DNA from: Dickeya dianthicola NCPPB 453
GTDB taxonomy: Bacteria; Pseudomonadota; Gammaproteobacteria; Enterobacterales; Enterobacteriaceae
Reading direction: 5' to 3'
Length of the DNA: 64,000 nucleotides
NCBI RefSeq assembly: GCF_000365305.1
Contig: NZ_CM001841.1
Span: 497,551 to 561,550, forward strand
Position 1 is the first letter of the stretch; every line of letters begins with the position of its first letter. Both the position numbers and the translations under genes were made by a program. The notes beneath the pieces are model-generated. The model ran no database searches. It had not been told where the DNA came from and worked only from the letters and a program-made list of their open reading frames with translations. Positions 52,653 to 63,571 of the stretch are shown here, piece by piece.

Positions 52653-53116
52653 TCTTGATAATAAGTTAATAGAACATGTTCCTGGGGAAAACCAAGAACA
52701 TGTATATATACCCTAATATTAATCAGGGATTTTAAACCCTTTATGATTTCAGTTGGTGAGTATATATGACTTGGTATTTGAAACCTAAGGTGCTTTACAA
52801 TACTATTCATGTTGGCCATGCATGAGATTGAATTGTAATGGCAAGTATATTCTTTCACAAAAGGTCCATTTAATTAAAATTAATTTTTTACGTGAGTGCT
52901 CTCCCATGTGCTACATAGCTTTATCCTGGAATTACACAATATAAAACTTTTATTGTCATGGTGATGTTTATTGGCAGAGATTGAAGAGGGTATTTGTAAC
53001 TTAATGAATTAAATGATATTAATGCAAAATATCATAAAGATATTGTATGATGCTTATGCTAAGTAATTCATTTATGAACAAGGGAAGAGATTAACTGAAC
53101 CTCTTCAGGCTTGCAA
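52653..53116. other. AT-rich gap with no recognised gene
   Basis: About 460 bases. Contains only an inverted repeat near 52673 (ACATGTTC ... GAACATGT, about 14 bases apart) and AT-rich sequence. Confidence 0.5.
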
Positions 53117-53311
53117 TCATCCTAACCCCAAACCCTCCAGCTCCTCAAACGTATAAAACCGAAATACATTCCGATGCTCCGTTTCCAGCGGGATGTGTTG
53201 ACGGTTAACGATGGTGTATTTCATGCTATTGAGCAGAAGTTTAATAGCCCGCTTTTTCTGTGGGTCTGGCACTATGTAGAAAACATAAGTGCAGCGTTGT
53301 TGAGTGCGCAT
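53117..53311 (-). CDS. Possible small hypothetical protein next to tRNA-Phe
   Basis: 64 codons with an N-terminus rich in basic residues (MRTQQRCTYVFYIV) and an acidic LEELEGLGLG-like end. No ribosome binding site, no family recognised, and no clear codon bias. It may be a fragment of a larger element that once sat downstream of the tRNA. Confidence 0.3.
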   Translation of the reverse strand: MRTQQRCTYVFYIVPDPQKKRAIKLLLNSMKYTIVNRQHIPLETEHRNVFRFYTFEELEGLGLG

Positions 53312-53462
53312 CAGTAAATGGCTGGTGATAATTGAAAGGTAAGCGAGTTTTGGTTGGCAGGTAGTATCGGTTTCAGTCGCAATTGCTGCGCTAACACGTA
53401 ATGAGCTTCAAAGATGCGAGTCATCGAACGGAGTTCGATGGAGAGTCCGCAAGCTGAAAAGC

Positions 53463-53487
53463 AAAAACCCCCGCCGAAGCGAGGGTT
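53463..53487 (-). terminator. Terminator of the tRNA-Phe gene
   Basis: On the minus strand ACCCTCGC-TTCG-GCGGGGGT forms a stem (one G-U pair), followed by TTTTTGC, just beyond the tRNA 3' end. Confidence 0.75.
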
Positions 53488-53496
53488 CAAAATAAG

Positions 53497-53572
53497 TGGT
53501 GCCCGGACTCGGAATCGAACCAAGGACACGAGGATTTTCAATCCTCTGCTCTACCGACTGAGCTATCCGGGC
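53497..53572 (-). tRNA. tRNA-Phe (anticodon GAA)
   Basis: 76-nt tRNA on the minus strand with encoded CCA (complement TGG at 53497-53499). Acceptor stem GCCCGGA/TCCGGGC, D-arm AGCTCAGTCGGTAGAGC, anticodon loop with GAA (TTGAAAA), and T-arm GGTTCGATTCC. Matches the enteric tRNA-Phe. It precedes yjdC-dsbD as pheU does in E. coli; that locus is a known integration site, and the 3' end points toward the AT-rich strip. Confidence 0.97.
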
Positions 53573-53734
53573 AACGGGGCGCATTAAACCGGATTCAGAC
53601 CGCTTCGTCAACGTGAATTCACCCACTTTTTGACGGTTTGGCTGCTTTTTCGGCGTTTGCGCAGTTTTTGCGTAAATAAGCAACAGCGCATCGCTGATGG
53701 GCCTGCCGGACGCGGTTCGCCGGGTGTGAACGCG

Positions 53735-54310
53735 TTACGCCAGCGCGCCGTGTTTCCGGCACATTGCCACGCGTAGTACGTCTTCCGCCAGCCGTTTCGC
53801 CACGGTCACGTCGGACAGCTGGCGTTTTACCAGCAACTTGCTCAGGCAGCCTTCCAGAATCAGCTCCAGCTGTAATGCCACCATGTCCGTGTCGTCGGTT
53901 TCCAGTTCTTCCAGCAACGCTTTAGTGTACTGATACGACGCCTGCTTCTGTTGTTCCGCAATCTGGTGGATGGGGTGGAGCGGGTCCGGAAACGCGCTGC
54001 AGGCGGCAATGAACAGGCAGCCTGGAAAACGATGCTGGCTGACGGCGTCCTGTAACCGCTGGTAGCGTACCAACAGTTTCTCTTCCGGCCCGAGTTGTTC
54101 ATCCAACTGCACCTGTTTACGCCAGATATTCACCTGCTGGCTGTGGTAACGCAGGCTGTCGTACAGCAGGGCTTCACGGTCGGGCCAGAAGGGCAGCAGT
54201 TCGGCAGGAGATACGCCCAACTGGTCGGCCAGCATATCCAGCGTTGTGTCGGCGAATCCGCGCCGTTCCAGCAGGGCTAACGCTTGCTCCAGAACTTCTT
54301 CCCGTTGCAT
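53735..54310 (-). CDS. yjdC: TetR-family regulator, YjdC type
   Basis: 191 residues: N-terminal TetR HTH (VLEQALALLERRGFADTTLD, then a recognition helix near SPAELLPFWPD) and a helical ligand domain with PGCLFIAAC and HPIHQIAEQQK, matching enteric YjdC. Start at 54310 (MQREEVL) as in E. coli; an ATG directly upstream (54313) is equally in frame. It lies 95 bases downstream of dsbD on the same strand, as in E. coli. Target genes unknown. Confidence 0.9.
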   Translation of the reverse strand: MQREEVLEQALALLERRGFADTTLDMLADQLGVSPAELLPFWPDREALLYDSLRYHSQQVNIWRKQVQLDEQLGPEEKLLVRYQRLQDAVSQHRFPGCLFIAACSAFPDPLHPIHQIAEQQKQASYQYTKALLEELETDDTDMVALQLELILEGCLSKLLVKRQLSDVTVAKRLAEDVLRVAMCRKHGALA

Positions 54311-54405
54311 CATGCTTCTCCTACTTATCAACCATCACTAACCAGTGTGGTTTATCTTCGTCGTCTTTCAAGTTTATGACTGCCTGCCACGATGAAGGGC
54401 CGATG

Positions 54406-56142
54406 TTAGCGCGCCAACGTCTGCAAGTGCGCGGCAAACGCGGCGGCGTCCATAAAGCCGGTTACTCGCGAACCCGGAATTTCCCGGCCGCTGGCGTCGA
54501 AAAACAAAATGGTCGGCAGCCCCAGCACCTGTAGGTGTTGCAGCAGCGCCCGCTGTGTCTCGTTGTTGGCGGTGACATCCGCCTGCAACCGTTGCATGGC
54601 GGACAGCGACTGCTGCACCGCCGCATCGCGGAAGGTGTATTTTTCGAACTCTTTGCAGGCCACGCACCAGTCGGCGTACAGGTCGAGCATGGTGATGCGG
54701 TTGTCGCTGCGACCCAGCGCCGTGGTCAGGTCATCCAGCGTGTTGGTCGGCGTGAAGTGCAACTGGCTGCTGCTGGTCGGTTCAGCCTGTACCGGCGCGA
54801 ACACCCAGTCCTGCAATGGACGGGCCGCCAGCAGCGCGCCCAGAAACAGCAGAACCTGCACAGCCCGCATGCCGCCGGCGTGGCTGCGCAGGCTGAGAGC
54901 AAACGCCCAGCCGAAAAACGCCACGCCGAGTAGCCCCCATAAGCGCCACTCCCAGGTATCGCCCAGCACTCTGCCTAGCAGGAACACCGGCAGCGCCAGA
55001 ATTACAAACCCGAAACCTTCTTTGACGTGAGTCATCCAGGGGCCGCGTTTGGGCAGCAGCCGACTGCCGAACAGGGTAATCGCCATCAGCGGCAGCCCCA
55101 TGCCCAGTGCGTACAAGTATAGCGAGCCGCCGCCGGCCAGCAGGTTGCCGCTTTGGGCGATGTACAACAGCAGCGCGCTGAGCGGTGCGGTGGTGCAGGG
55201 CGAGCAAATCAGCCCGGCCAGTGCGCCCATAGCGAAAACCCCGACGGCGGAGCCGCTTTGCTGGCGATTGCTCCACAGGGTCAGGCGCGTCTGCAACGAT
55301 GACGGCAGTTGCAGGCTATAGACGCCGAACATCGACAGCGCCAGCGCGACAAACATCACCGACAGCCCGATCAGAACGTAAGGGTGTTGCAGCGCCGCCT
55401 GAAAACGCAGGCCCGCCGCCGCTACCACCAGGCCGAGCAGGGTGTAGGTCAGCGCCATCCCCTGAACATACACCAGCGTCAGCAGCAGCGTGCGGCCGGT
55501 GGACAGGCGTTGCTGGCGGCCGAGAATCAGCCCGGAAATCAGCGGGTACATCGGCAGCACGCAGGGGGTGAAGGCAACGCCAATACCGATGAGCAGCGCC
55601 CATAGCGGCGAGAACGGCAGTTGCGGGGTATAAGCACGGTCCGGCTGCGGCGTGGCGGCGGCCGGCGTCGCCGTTGTATCGTTGGTGATGGCGCTGAGCG
55701 GCACTGAACGGGTTTCCGGCGGGTAGCAGAAGCCGGCGTCGGCGCAACCCTGATAGGTGATGCTGAGCGAGGCGCCGGGCGGCACGTCGCGCAGGGGGAC
55801 ATTGAGCGTCAGCGACTGGCGGTAGATAGCCACCTCGCCGAAAAATTCATCCCGATGCAATTCGCCGGGCGGCAACGTCAGGCCCGGCGGCGCGATAAGC
55901 GCGTTATCCAGCTTGATTTGCTGGCGGTACAGGTAGTAACCGGGGTGAATCTGCCAGCTCAACGTCAGCCGATCGCCGCGCTGTTGAAAGTCAAAGGCAA
56001 AGGCCTGATCCACCGGCAGAAACTGGGACTGCGGGCTGCGCCCGAAAGGGTTTTGCGCCGGAGCCAGGGTACTGAAAAACAGGCTGAGGCACAAAGCAGT
56101 CAGCGTAAAAATGCGTGTCAGCGTAAAGATGCGTTGAGCCAT
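54406..56142 (-). CDS. dsbD: Thiol:disulfide interchange protein DsbD
   Basis: Inner-membrane reductase that carries electrons from cytoplasmic thioredoxin to periplasmic DsbC/DsbG and CcmG. 578 residues: signal peptide, N-terminal Ig-like alpha domain with its Cys pair ([10 protein letters not shown]), eight-helix beta domain with Cys in [10 protein letters not shown] and ICSPCTTAP, and the C-terminal thioredoxin domain with WCVACK. The signal peptide holds a duplicated RIFTLT, encoded by an 18-bp tandem repeat. It overlaps cutA by 25 bases. Confidence 0.95.
   Translation of the reverse strand: MAQRIFTLTRIFTLTALCLSLFFSTLAPAQNPFGRSPQSQFLPVDQAFAFDFQQRGDRLTLSWQIHPGYYLYRQQIKLDNALIAPPGLTLPPGELHRDEFFGEVAIYRQSLTLNVPLRDVPPGASLSITYQGCADAGFCYPPETRSVPLSAITNDTTATPAAATPQPDRAYTPQLPFSPLWALLIGIGVAFTPCVLPMYPLISGLILGRQQRLSTGRTLLLTLVYVQGMALTYTLLGLVVAAAGLRFQAALQHPYVLIGLSVMFVALALSMFGVYSLQLPSSLQTRLTLWSNRQQSGSAVGVFAMGALAGLICSPCTTAPLSALLLYIAQSGNLLAGGGSLYLYALGMGLPLMAITLFGSRLLPKRGPWMTHVKEGFGFVILALPVFLLGRVLGDTWEWRLWGLLGVAFFGWAFALSLRSHAGGMRAVQVLLFLGALLAARPLQDWVFAPVQAEPTSSSQLHFTPTNTLDDLTTALGRSDNRITMLDLYADWCVACKEFEKYTFRDAAVQQSLSAMQRLQADVTANNETQRALLQHLQVLGLPTILFFDASGREIPGSRVTGFMDAAAFAAHLQTLAR
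56099..56134. repeat. 18-bp in-frame tandem repeat x2 in the dsbD signal peptide
   Basis: Units at 56099-56116 and 56117-56134 differing at one base (unit gtcagcgtaaaaatgcgt on the plus strand). They encode RIFTLT twice at residues 4-15 and overlap the cutA 3' end (from 56118). Confidence 0.92.
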
Positions 56143-56501
56143 GAGAGATAATCGCTGTCGCCACCCTCGACCGGCAGCACCAACAATTCTGGTGTCTGGT
56201 AAGGATGCTGTTGTTTCAGGTGAGTCAGCAGTGCGGACTGGTGTTCCCTGTCGCTTTTAAGCAGCAGTTGAATTTCCGTCTGCTGTTCCAGTTTACCTTC
56301 CCAGTGATACAGGGAAGTTGCGCCCGGCAGTAAAGTGACGCAGGCGGCCAGACGCGCATCCAGCGCAGATTGGGCCAACTGCCGGGCACAGTTTTCATCG
56401 GGCGCGGTACACAGTATTACCACCGCGGCGTTGTTTAATAACGCGTTATCGTTGAATAACCTATTGTCGTTTAACAACGTATGACTGTTGGATTCTGACA
56501 T
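56118..56501 (-). CDS. cutA: Divalent-cation tolerance protein CutA
   Basis: 127 residues; trimeric ferredoxin-like protein linked to copper tolerance. Conserved core from [10 protein letters not shown] through [20 protein letters not shown] and [24 protein letters not shown]. The N-terminal extension before the core (residues 8-25) is made of three six-residue repeats from an 18-bp tandem array, making it about 15 residues longer than the E. coli protein. Start at 56501 has GAGGTC upstream. Translationally overlapped with dsbD downstream. Confidence 0.93.
   Translation of the reverse strand: MSESNSHTLLNDNRLFNDNALLNNAAVVILCTAPDENCARQLAQSALDARLAACVTLLPGATSLYHWEGKLEQQTEIQLLLKSDREHQSALLTHLKQQHPYQTPELLVLPVEGGDSDYLSWLNASLR
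56427..56480. repeat. 18-bp in-frame tandem repeat x3 at the cutA N-terminus
   Basis: Three diverged 18-bp units (56463-56480, 56445-56462, 56427-56444) encoding [12 protein letters not shown] and ALLNNA. Confidence 0.85.
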
Positions 56502-56563
56502 CGTGACCTCGATAGCGGTAACGGTTGACACACTATACCGCGCGGGGTCGGCAATCGTAAGAC

Positions 56564-56589
56564 CGGATCGACGCCGGGGCGCCGATCCG
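56564..56589. terminator. Hairpin between dcuA and cutA (weak terminator)
   Basis: CGGATCG-A-CGCC and GGCG-C-CGATCCG form an 11-bp stem with one mismatch. The T-run expected after a dcuA terminator is on the wrong side, so it may instead be a processing or read-through hairpin. Confidence 0.4.
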
Positions 56590-56615
56590 AAAAAACTTTA
56601 CGATTCGGCGGAACG

Positions 56616-57917
56616 TTACAGCACCAGATGACCAATGACAAAGCCGAAAACAACCGACAACGAAATCGCCACCACGCCGGGGATCAAAAACGCATGGTTG
56701 AATACATATTTGCCGATGCGCGTTGAGCCGGTGTCATCCATTTCTACCGCCGCCAGCAGCGTGGGGTAGGTAGGCAGCACGAACAGCGCCGACACCGCGG
56801 CAAACGAGGCGATGGCCGTCACCGGGCTGACGCCCAGTAATAGTGCTGCAGGCATCAGCGCTTTGGCGGTGGCGGCCTGCGAATAGAGCAGCGTTGCGGC
56901 GAAGAACAGCACCACCGCCAGCATCCACGGGTGGTTTTGCAACAGCGCGCCCGCCGTGCTCTGAATATCGGCAATGTGTGCTTTGACGAAGGTGTCGCCC
57001 AGCCAGGCGACGCCCATCACGCATACACAGGCGCTCATGCCGGACTTGAAGGTACTGGCGCTGAGGATCTGTGCGGTATCGACGCGGCAGGTAAGGCAAA
57101 TCAGCGTGGCGATAGTCAGCATGAATACCACGATCGCTTCGTTACGCGGCAGCACCGGATTATGAATCAACCCGACGGTGTCGCTGATGGCGGTGGCGTA
57201 CAGCACCACGGCGATAATGCCGACAAGAAATAGCCCAACCGAGCGTTTGGCGCCGGGTTTCAGCGCCTGTTGGCCGTGGCCGCGTAGCGAGACTTCGCCT
57301 TTACGCAGGCGTTCCTGATAGATCTCATCATCTTTCAGCTCTTTGCCGAGGAAGTTGGTGAGGATAGCGGTCAGCAGGATGGCGGTAAGCGTACTGGGAA
57401 TACAGATGCCGAGCAGTGCCAGATAACTGACGCCTTTCGGTTCGAGTATGCCGGCGACGAAGACCACGGCGGCGGAGATAGGCGAAGCGGTAATGGCGAT
57501 CTGCGAGGCGACCACTGCAATCGACAGCGGACGGGACGGGCGGATGCCCTGCTCCTTCGCGACCTCGGCGATAACCGGCAGGGTGGAGAAGGCGGTGTGG
57601 CCGGTGCCGGCCAGCAGCGTCATGAAGTAGGTCACCAGCGGAGCGAGAAAGGTGACGTAACGCGGCTGACGGCGCAGCAGTTTTTCCGCCAGGCTGACCA
57701 GATAATCCATGCCGCCAGCTACCTGCATGGCGGCGATGGCGGCGATGACCGCCATGATGATTTCAATCACGTCGAACGGAATTGCGCCCGGCTTGATGTG
57801 AAACCCCAGCGTCAGGACCAGAACGCCCAGCCCGCCGGCGAAACCGATGCCGATGCCGCCGAGTCTGGCGCCCAGATAAATGGCGAGGAGTACGATAAAC
57901 AGTTCCAGAATAACCAT
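56616..57917 (-). CDS. dcuA: Anaerobic C4-dicarboxylate transporter DcuA
   Basis: 433-residue inner-membrane antiporter exchanging aspartate, fumarate, malate and succinate. About 10-12 helices; Dcu signature at the start (LYLGARLGGIGIGFAGGLGV in its acidic-residue-poor form) and VTYFMTLLAGTGHTAFSTLP near residue 95. It lies downstream of aspA on the same strand, the standard enteric pairing: aspartate imported here is deaminated to fumarate by AspA. Confidence 0.96.
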   Translation of the reverse strand: MVILELFIVLLAIYLGARLGGIGIGFAGGLGVLVLTLGFHIKPGAIPFDVIEIIMAVIAAIAAMQVAGGMDYLVSLAEKLLRRQPRYVTFLAPLVTYFMTLLAGTGHTAFSTLPVIAEVAKEQGIRPSRPLSIAVVASQIAITASPISAAVVFVAGILEPKGVSYLALLGICIPSTLTAILLTAILTNFLGKELKDDEIYQERLRKGEVSLRGHGQQALKPGAKRSVGLFLVGIIAVVLYATAISDTVGLIHNPVLPRNEAIVVFMLTIATLICLTCRVDTAQILSASTFKSGMSACVCVMGVAWLGDTFVKAHIADIQSTAGALLQNHPWMLAVVLFFAATLLYSQAATAKALMPAALLLGVSPVTAIASFAAVSALFVLPTYPTLLAAVEMDDTGSTRIGKYVFNHAFLIPGVVAISLSVVFGFVIGHLVL

Positions 57918-58035
57918 GTTGATATTCCTTCTGATTTTGTTGTCCGTGACATTGCAAAACGTCTTTCCATATCTTTTTCTTATGATTATGGCGAAAGCCT
58001 GGCCTTTTGCGGCGCGGAAAAAATAGCGGATAGAA

Positions 58036-58073
58036 TAAAGGCACGCCGCCCCAGGCGGGACTGACGTGCCTTA
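58036..58073 (-). terminator. Hairpin between aspA and dcuA
   Basis: AAGGCACG / CGTGCCTT outer stem with an inner CCGCC / GGCGG stem, 20 bases after the aspA stop. A T-rich stretch follows on the minus strand. It would reduce but perhaps not block read-through to dcuA. Confidence 0.65.
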
Positions 58074-58092
58074 CGGAGAAGACTGTGCGGAA

Positions 58093-59532
58093 TTACGACG
58101 CGTCTTGGTCTTCGGTGTAGCGTTTGGCCTTGTAAGCCGGATGCATCAGGTTTTGCACTGAGAAAATGTCATCCAGCTCGGCTTCGGTCAGCAGACCGCG
58201 TTCCAGCACCACTTCGCGCACGCTCTTGCCGGTTTCGGCACAGACCTTGCCGACGATGTCGCCGTTGTGGTGGCCGATGAACGGGTTCAGGTACGTGACG
58301 ATGCCGATGGAGTTAAACACGTAGGATTCGCAAACGTCTTTATTGGCGGTGATGCCTTCGACGCATTTTTCCAGCAGGTTGTAGCACGCGTTGGTCAGAA
58401 TCTGGGTGGATTCGAACATCGCCTGACCGATGACCGGTTCCATCACGTTCAACTGCAACTGACCGGCTTCAGCCGCCATAGTGACGCAGATGTCGTTGCC
58501 GATGACTTTGAAGCACACCTGGTTGACCACCTCCGGCACCACCGGGTTGACCTTGGCGGGCATGATGGAGGAACCGGCCTGCAACTCCGGCAGGTTGATT
58601 TCGTTCAGGCCGGCGCGTGGGCCGGAAGAAAGCAGGCGCAGGTCGTTACAGATCTTGGACAGTTTGACCGCCAGACGCTTCAGCGTGCTGTGTACCATCA
58701 CGTAGGCGCCGCAGTCGGAGGTGGCTTCGATCAGGTCTTCCGCCGGTACGCACGGCAGTTTGCTCACTTCCGCCAGTTTCTGCACCGCCAGTTGCTGATA
58801 GCCTTCCGGCGTGTTCAGCCGGGTGCCGATAGCGGTGGCGCCCAGGTTCACTTCCAGCAGCAATTCCGCGGTGCGCAGCAGGTTCTTGTTCTCTTCTTTC
58901 AGCAGGACGTTGAAAGCATGGAACTCCTGGCCCAGCGACATCGGTACGGCATCCTGCAACTGGGTACGACCCATTTTCAGGATGTTTTCGAATTCTTTCG
59001 CCTTCTGCTCAAAGCCATCACCCAGTACGGTCACGGCTTCGACCAGTTTCAGAATGCAGTTGTACACCGCAATGCGGAAACCGGTGGGGTAGGCGTCGTT
59101 GGTGGACTGGCATTTGTTGACGTGGTCATTGGGGTTCAGATACTGATATTCCCCTTTTTTATGGCCCATCAGTTCCAGACCGATATTGGCCAGCACTTCG
59201 TTGGTGTTCATGTTGACGGACGTGCCTGCGCCCCCCTGGTATACGTCGACCGGGAACTGGTCCAGACATTTGCCGTTGATCAGCACTTCATCACAGGCTT
59301 TGATGATGATGTCGGCAATCTTGCGCGGTATGGTTTGAAGTTCACGGTTGGCGGTGGCCGCGGCTTTTTTTACCATTACCATGCCGCGTACGAATTCCGG
59401 GATGTCGCTGATTTTCTGGTTGCTGATATAAAAGTTTTCTATCGCCCGCAGCGTGTGGACGCCGTAATACGCATCAGCAGGAACTTCTTTGGTACCTAAC
59501 AGATCTTCTTCAATGCGAATATTATCTGACAT
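58093..59532 (-). CDS. aspA: Aspartate ammonia-lyase (aspartase)
   Basis: Tetrameric cytoplasmic enzyme converting L-aspartate to fumarate and ammonia. 479 residues, close to the E. coli enzyme in length and sequence: N-terminal [33 protein letters not shown], the substrate-binding [11 protein letters not shown], and the catalytic loop [16 protein letters not shown] near residue 317. Feeds fumarate respiration together with DcuA. Confidence 0.98.
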   Translation of the reverse strand: MSDNIRIEEDLLGTKEVPADAYYGVHTLRAIENFYISNQKISDIPEFVRGMVMVKKAAATANRELQTIPRKIADIIIKACDEVLINGKCLDQFPVDVYQGGAGTSVNMNTNEVLANIGLELMGHKKGEYQYLNPNDHVNKCQSTNDAYPTGFRIAVYNCILKLVEAVTVLGDGFEQKAKEFENILKMGRTQLQDAVPMSLGQEFHAFNVLLKEENKNLLRTAELLLEVNLGATAIGTRLNTPEGYQQLAVQKLAEVSKLPCVPAEDLIEATSDCGAYVMVHSTLKRLAVKLSKICNDLRLLSSGPRAGLNEINLPELQAGSSIMPAKVNPVVPEVVNQVCFKVIGNDICVTMAAEAGQLQLNVMEPVIGQAMFESTQILTNACYNLLEKCVEGITANKDVCESYVFNSIGIVTYLNPFIGHHNGDIVGKVCAETGKSVREVVLERGLLTEAELDDIFSVQNLMHPAYKAKRYTEDQDAS

Positions 59533-59976
59533 GAGAGCCTTCTCTTATACTTCTGTCGATTAGAATTTATAGGATGTATCGTCTTACCGTGGAGGACAGC
59601 AGCAGAATGTTTAACCATCATGCTGGCTGTTGTTGCTATGATATTCTGTTGCTATGCAGGATTTCCGTTGCCCCGATCACATATGGGCGGGCATCTCTTC
59701 CCTACTGTGTGAACTGTGATGAGGGTCATGACCGCGGTGCCGGGATAAACGGATACATCCCATCATGGTTGAAAAACGGCGCTTGCACTACCATCTCCTG
59801 ATTAGCGTCCGTCAGGTATAGGTAAATGGCGTGTTCGAGTATAGGGTACTGTACCACGCTAACTGGTCGTATCTTCATACCTGATCGTGATGACAGCGCG
59901 AGGTAAGGAATATTACCGCGTGGTGTTGAGTAAGCATTTCTATCAATGGGTTAAATATCAACCACAGGAGTTTCGG
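59533..59976. other. Divergent promoter region between aspA and fxsA
   Basis: About 440 bases. It must hold the promoters of aspA and fxsA. I cannot place a clear CRP or FNR box although control by both is known for enteric aspA. Short frames here show no RBS and no conserved protein. Confidence 0.5.
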
Positions 59977-60480
59977 GTGCGCTGGTTACCGCTTTTGTTG
60001 ATTTTTCTGTTCGTTTATATCGAAATTTCTATTTTTATCCGGGTGGCTGAAGTGCTGGGCGTGGCGCTCACCCTGCTGTTGGTGGTGCTGACGTCCTGCA
60101 TCGGGATCTCTATGGTACGTAACCAGGGCATGAAAAACATCATGCTGATGCAGCAGCGCTTGCAGGAGGGGGAAAGCCCGGCGGCCGAACTGGTTAAAAG
60201 CGTCTCCTTAATCCTGGCCGGTTTACTGCTGGTGGTGCCGGGATTTTTCACCGACTTTCTCGGCTTGCTGCTGCTGCTGCCGCCAGTGCAAAAGCACCTG
60301 ACGCTCAAGCTGATGCCGCATCTGCAAATCTGGCGCGGCCGTCCGGGCCCAGGGACTCATGGCGGGCAAGGCAATGTGTTTGAAGGCGAGTTTCAGCGCA
60401 AAGACGAACATGAGCGGCTGGACAAATCTGATGATGACCACCGCGACGGCAACCCGCCCAACGGCTCCTCACCACGCTGA
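59977..60480 (+). CDS. fxsA: FxsA family membrane protein
   Basis: 167 residues. The enteric FxsA relieves F-plasmid exclusion of phage T7 by binding PifA when overproduced; its normal job is unknown. The GTG start at 59977 (VRWLPLLLIFLF) matches the E. coli start and has CAGGAG seven bases upstream; an upstream in-frame ATG at 59887 does not fit the homologue. Four hydrophobic segments, with VRNQGMKN and PGFFTDFLGLLLLLPPVQKH conserved; hydrophilic Asp/Glu/Arg-rich tail. It precedes groSL as in E. coli. Confidence 0.9.
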   Translation: MRWLPLLLIFLFVYIEISIFIRVAEVLGVALTLLLVVLTSCIGISMVRNQGMKNIMLMQQRLQEGESPAAELVKSVSLILAGLLLVVPGFFTDFLGLLLLLPPVQKHLTLKLMPHLQIWRGRPGPGTHGGQGNVFEGEFQRKDEHERLDKSDDDHRDGNPPNGSSPR

Positions 60481-60559
60481 CGCGGGTCAGGGAGGGGCGT
60501 GGGTCGGCGCCGGATGGCGAAAAAATTTCACTTAACGCAAAAAAAAATTTCTTTCTTCC

Positions 60560-60589
60560 CTTGAAGCGCCGTGAAACGTCCCCACTTAG
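60560..60589 (+). promoter_or_regulatory. Heat-shock (sigma-32) promoter of groSL
   Basis: CTTGAA at 60560-60565, 14 bases, then CCCCACTTA at 60580: a good match to the sigma-32 consensus (CTTGAA-N13-15-CCCCATNT) and placed like the E. coli groE promoter, about 80 bases before groS. Confidence 0.88.
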
Positions 60590-60635
60590 TTCACCACAAG
60601 GCTGGATGCCAGAGTGCATCCGGCGTTTAACCTAA

Positions 60636-60962
<327 letters not shown>

Positions 60963-60984
60963 TCTCACATCATCTCTGAACTGA

Positions 60985-62658
<1,674 letters not shown>

Positions 62659-62710
62659 TCTGCCGCACGACCACGACGATATCCTCGTTGTGGCGTCTGT
62701 CGCACTATAA

Positions 62711-62743
62711 AAACTACCCGGCTTCGGCTGGGTAGTTTTTTTT
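62711..62743 (+). terminator. Terminator of groSL
   Basis: AACTACCC and GGGTAGTT stem (extended by CGGC/GCTG bases around TTCG), followed by eight T. Confidence 0.93.
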
Positions 62744-62783
62744 AAGGACCCCCGTATGCACGGGTGGCCGCCGCAACGCACAT

Positions 62784-62848
62784 ATGTGTAATCAAGGAAG
62801 TATGTGTAATCAAGGACGCATGTGTAATCAAGGACATCATGTGTAATG
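62784..62848. repeat. 18-bp tandem repeat x3.5 between groL and ubiC
   Basis: Units at 62784 and 62802 (18 bp), 62820 (19 bp) and a partial copy at 62839 (unit 1 atgtgtaatcaaggaagt). Confidence 0.9.
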
Positions 62849-62961
62849 AGGCCCGCCTATCCACTCGTTTGTCACCGGGGGAAGCCGGGCAGATAGGTTG
62901 TGTGAAAATCACGACAATCGTTAACAAGCGGTTCGGAGCCTGTTATCGGCGTACGATTCTT

Positions 62962-62997
62962 CGCTACAATGCGCATCTGCGCTACAATAAGCGCGTT
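62962..62997. repeat. 18-bp tandem repeat x2 carrying duplicated -10-like hexamers
   Basis: Units at 62962-62979 and 62980-62997 beginning CGCTACAAT. Each includes TACAAT, a plausible -10 box, 40-70 bases before ubiC. Confidence 0.75.
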
Positions 62998-63034
62998 TTA
63001 TTTTATTTATTAAACACCGGGTGGAATGGGATAC

Positions 63035-63550
63035 ATGTCTGATGAGGCGTTGGCTAGCCTGCGCTCGGTTGAGTGGTGTGCGCCTGAAGATTTACCCGCG
63101 TCAGTGGTGGACTGGTTGGTTTACCACGATTCTATGACGCGTCGTCTGGAACGGCATTGTCTGCGGCTGACCGTGAAGGTCAGCGAAGAGCATTTTGTGC
63201 CGTCGCTGGATATGGCTGGCGAATCGGCGCTGTTGCCGCTGAGTGAGCGCTATTGGCTACGTGAGGTGACGCTGTTGGGTGATGGCAAACCCTGGTTATT
63301 TGGCCGTACGGTGATACCGGAACAGACGCTGGAAGAGGCCGATATTGACCTAACGCAGGTCGGTAACACGCCGCTGGGGCGCTATCTGTTTCTGCAGGGA
63401 CCGCCGCCGCGCGACGTGATTCAGACCGGCCGAAGCGGGGCGCTGTGGGTGCGGCGTTCACGTTTGCTTTTGTCGGGCAATCCGTTGCTGATCACCGAGC
63501 TGTTTTTGCCGGATGCCCCGGTTTATTTCCCTGACGTTCATCAGGGCTGA
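63035..63550 (+). CDS. ubiC: Chorismate pyruvate-lyase
   Basis: 171 residues. Splits chorismate into 4-hydroxybenzoate and pyruvate, the first committed step of ubiquinone synthesis. Recognisable UbiC elements: LVYHDSMTRRLE, YWLREVTLLGDGKPWLFGRTVIP with the Arg residues that hold the substrate, PLGRYLF, and RRSRLLLSGNPLLITELFLP near the end. The start at 63035 follows a weak GGAATGGG. It lies directly before ubiA, and the pair is probably an operon. Confidence 0.96.
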   Translation: MSDEALASLRSVEWCAPEDLPASVVDWLVYHDSMTRRLERHCLRLTVKVSEEHFVPSLDMAGESALLPLSERYWLREVTLLGDGKPWLFGRTVIPEQTLEEADIDLTQVGNTPLGRYLFLQGPPPRDVIQTGRSGALWVRRSRLLLSGNPLLITELFLPDAPVYFPDVHQG

Positions 63551-63571
63551 GTGCAGAAGGAGAATCAGGCG

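Noticed and set aside
53497..53572. Direct repeat (att site) of the tRNA-Phe 3' end elsewhere in the window
   Set aside because: No second copy of the 3' sequence was noticed by eye in the AT-rich strip or EPS region; cannot be excluded outside the window.
58267..59499. 410-codon plus-strand frame opposite aspA
   Set aside because: Antisense shadow of a strongly biased coding sequence; low-complexity His/Phe/Gln translation.
59574..59801. 75-codon frame in the aspA-fxsA gap
   Set aside because: No RBS, no hydrophobic or domain pattern, Cys-rich by chance; lies where promoters must be.
59533..59976. CRP or FNR box for aspA
   Set aside because: Only partial TGTGA-like and no TTGAT-N4-ATCAA matches were seen; not strong enough to annotate.
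62764..63042. 92-codon frame between groL and ubiC
   Set aside because: Its first third is just the translated 18-bp repeat (CVIK units), it overlaps the ubiC start and lacks an RBS.
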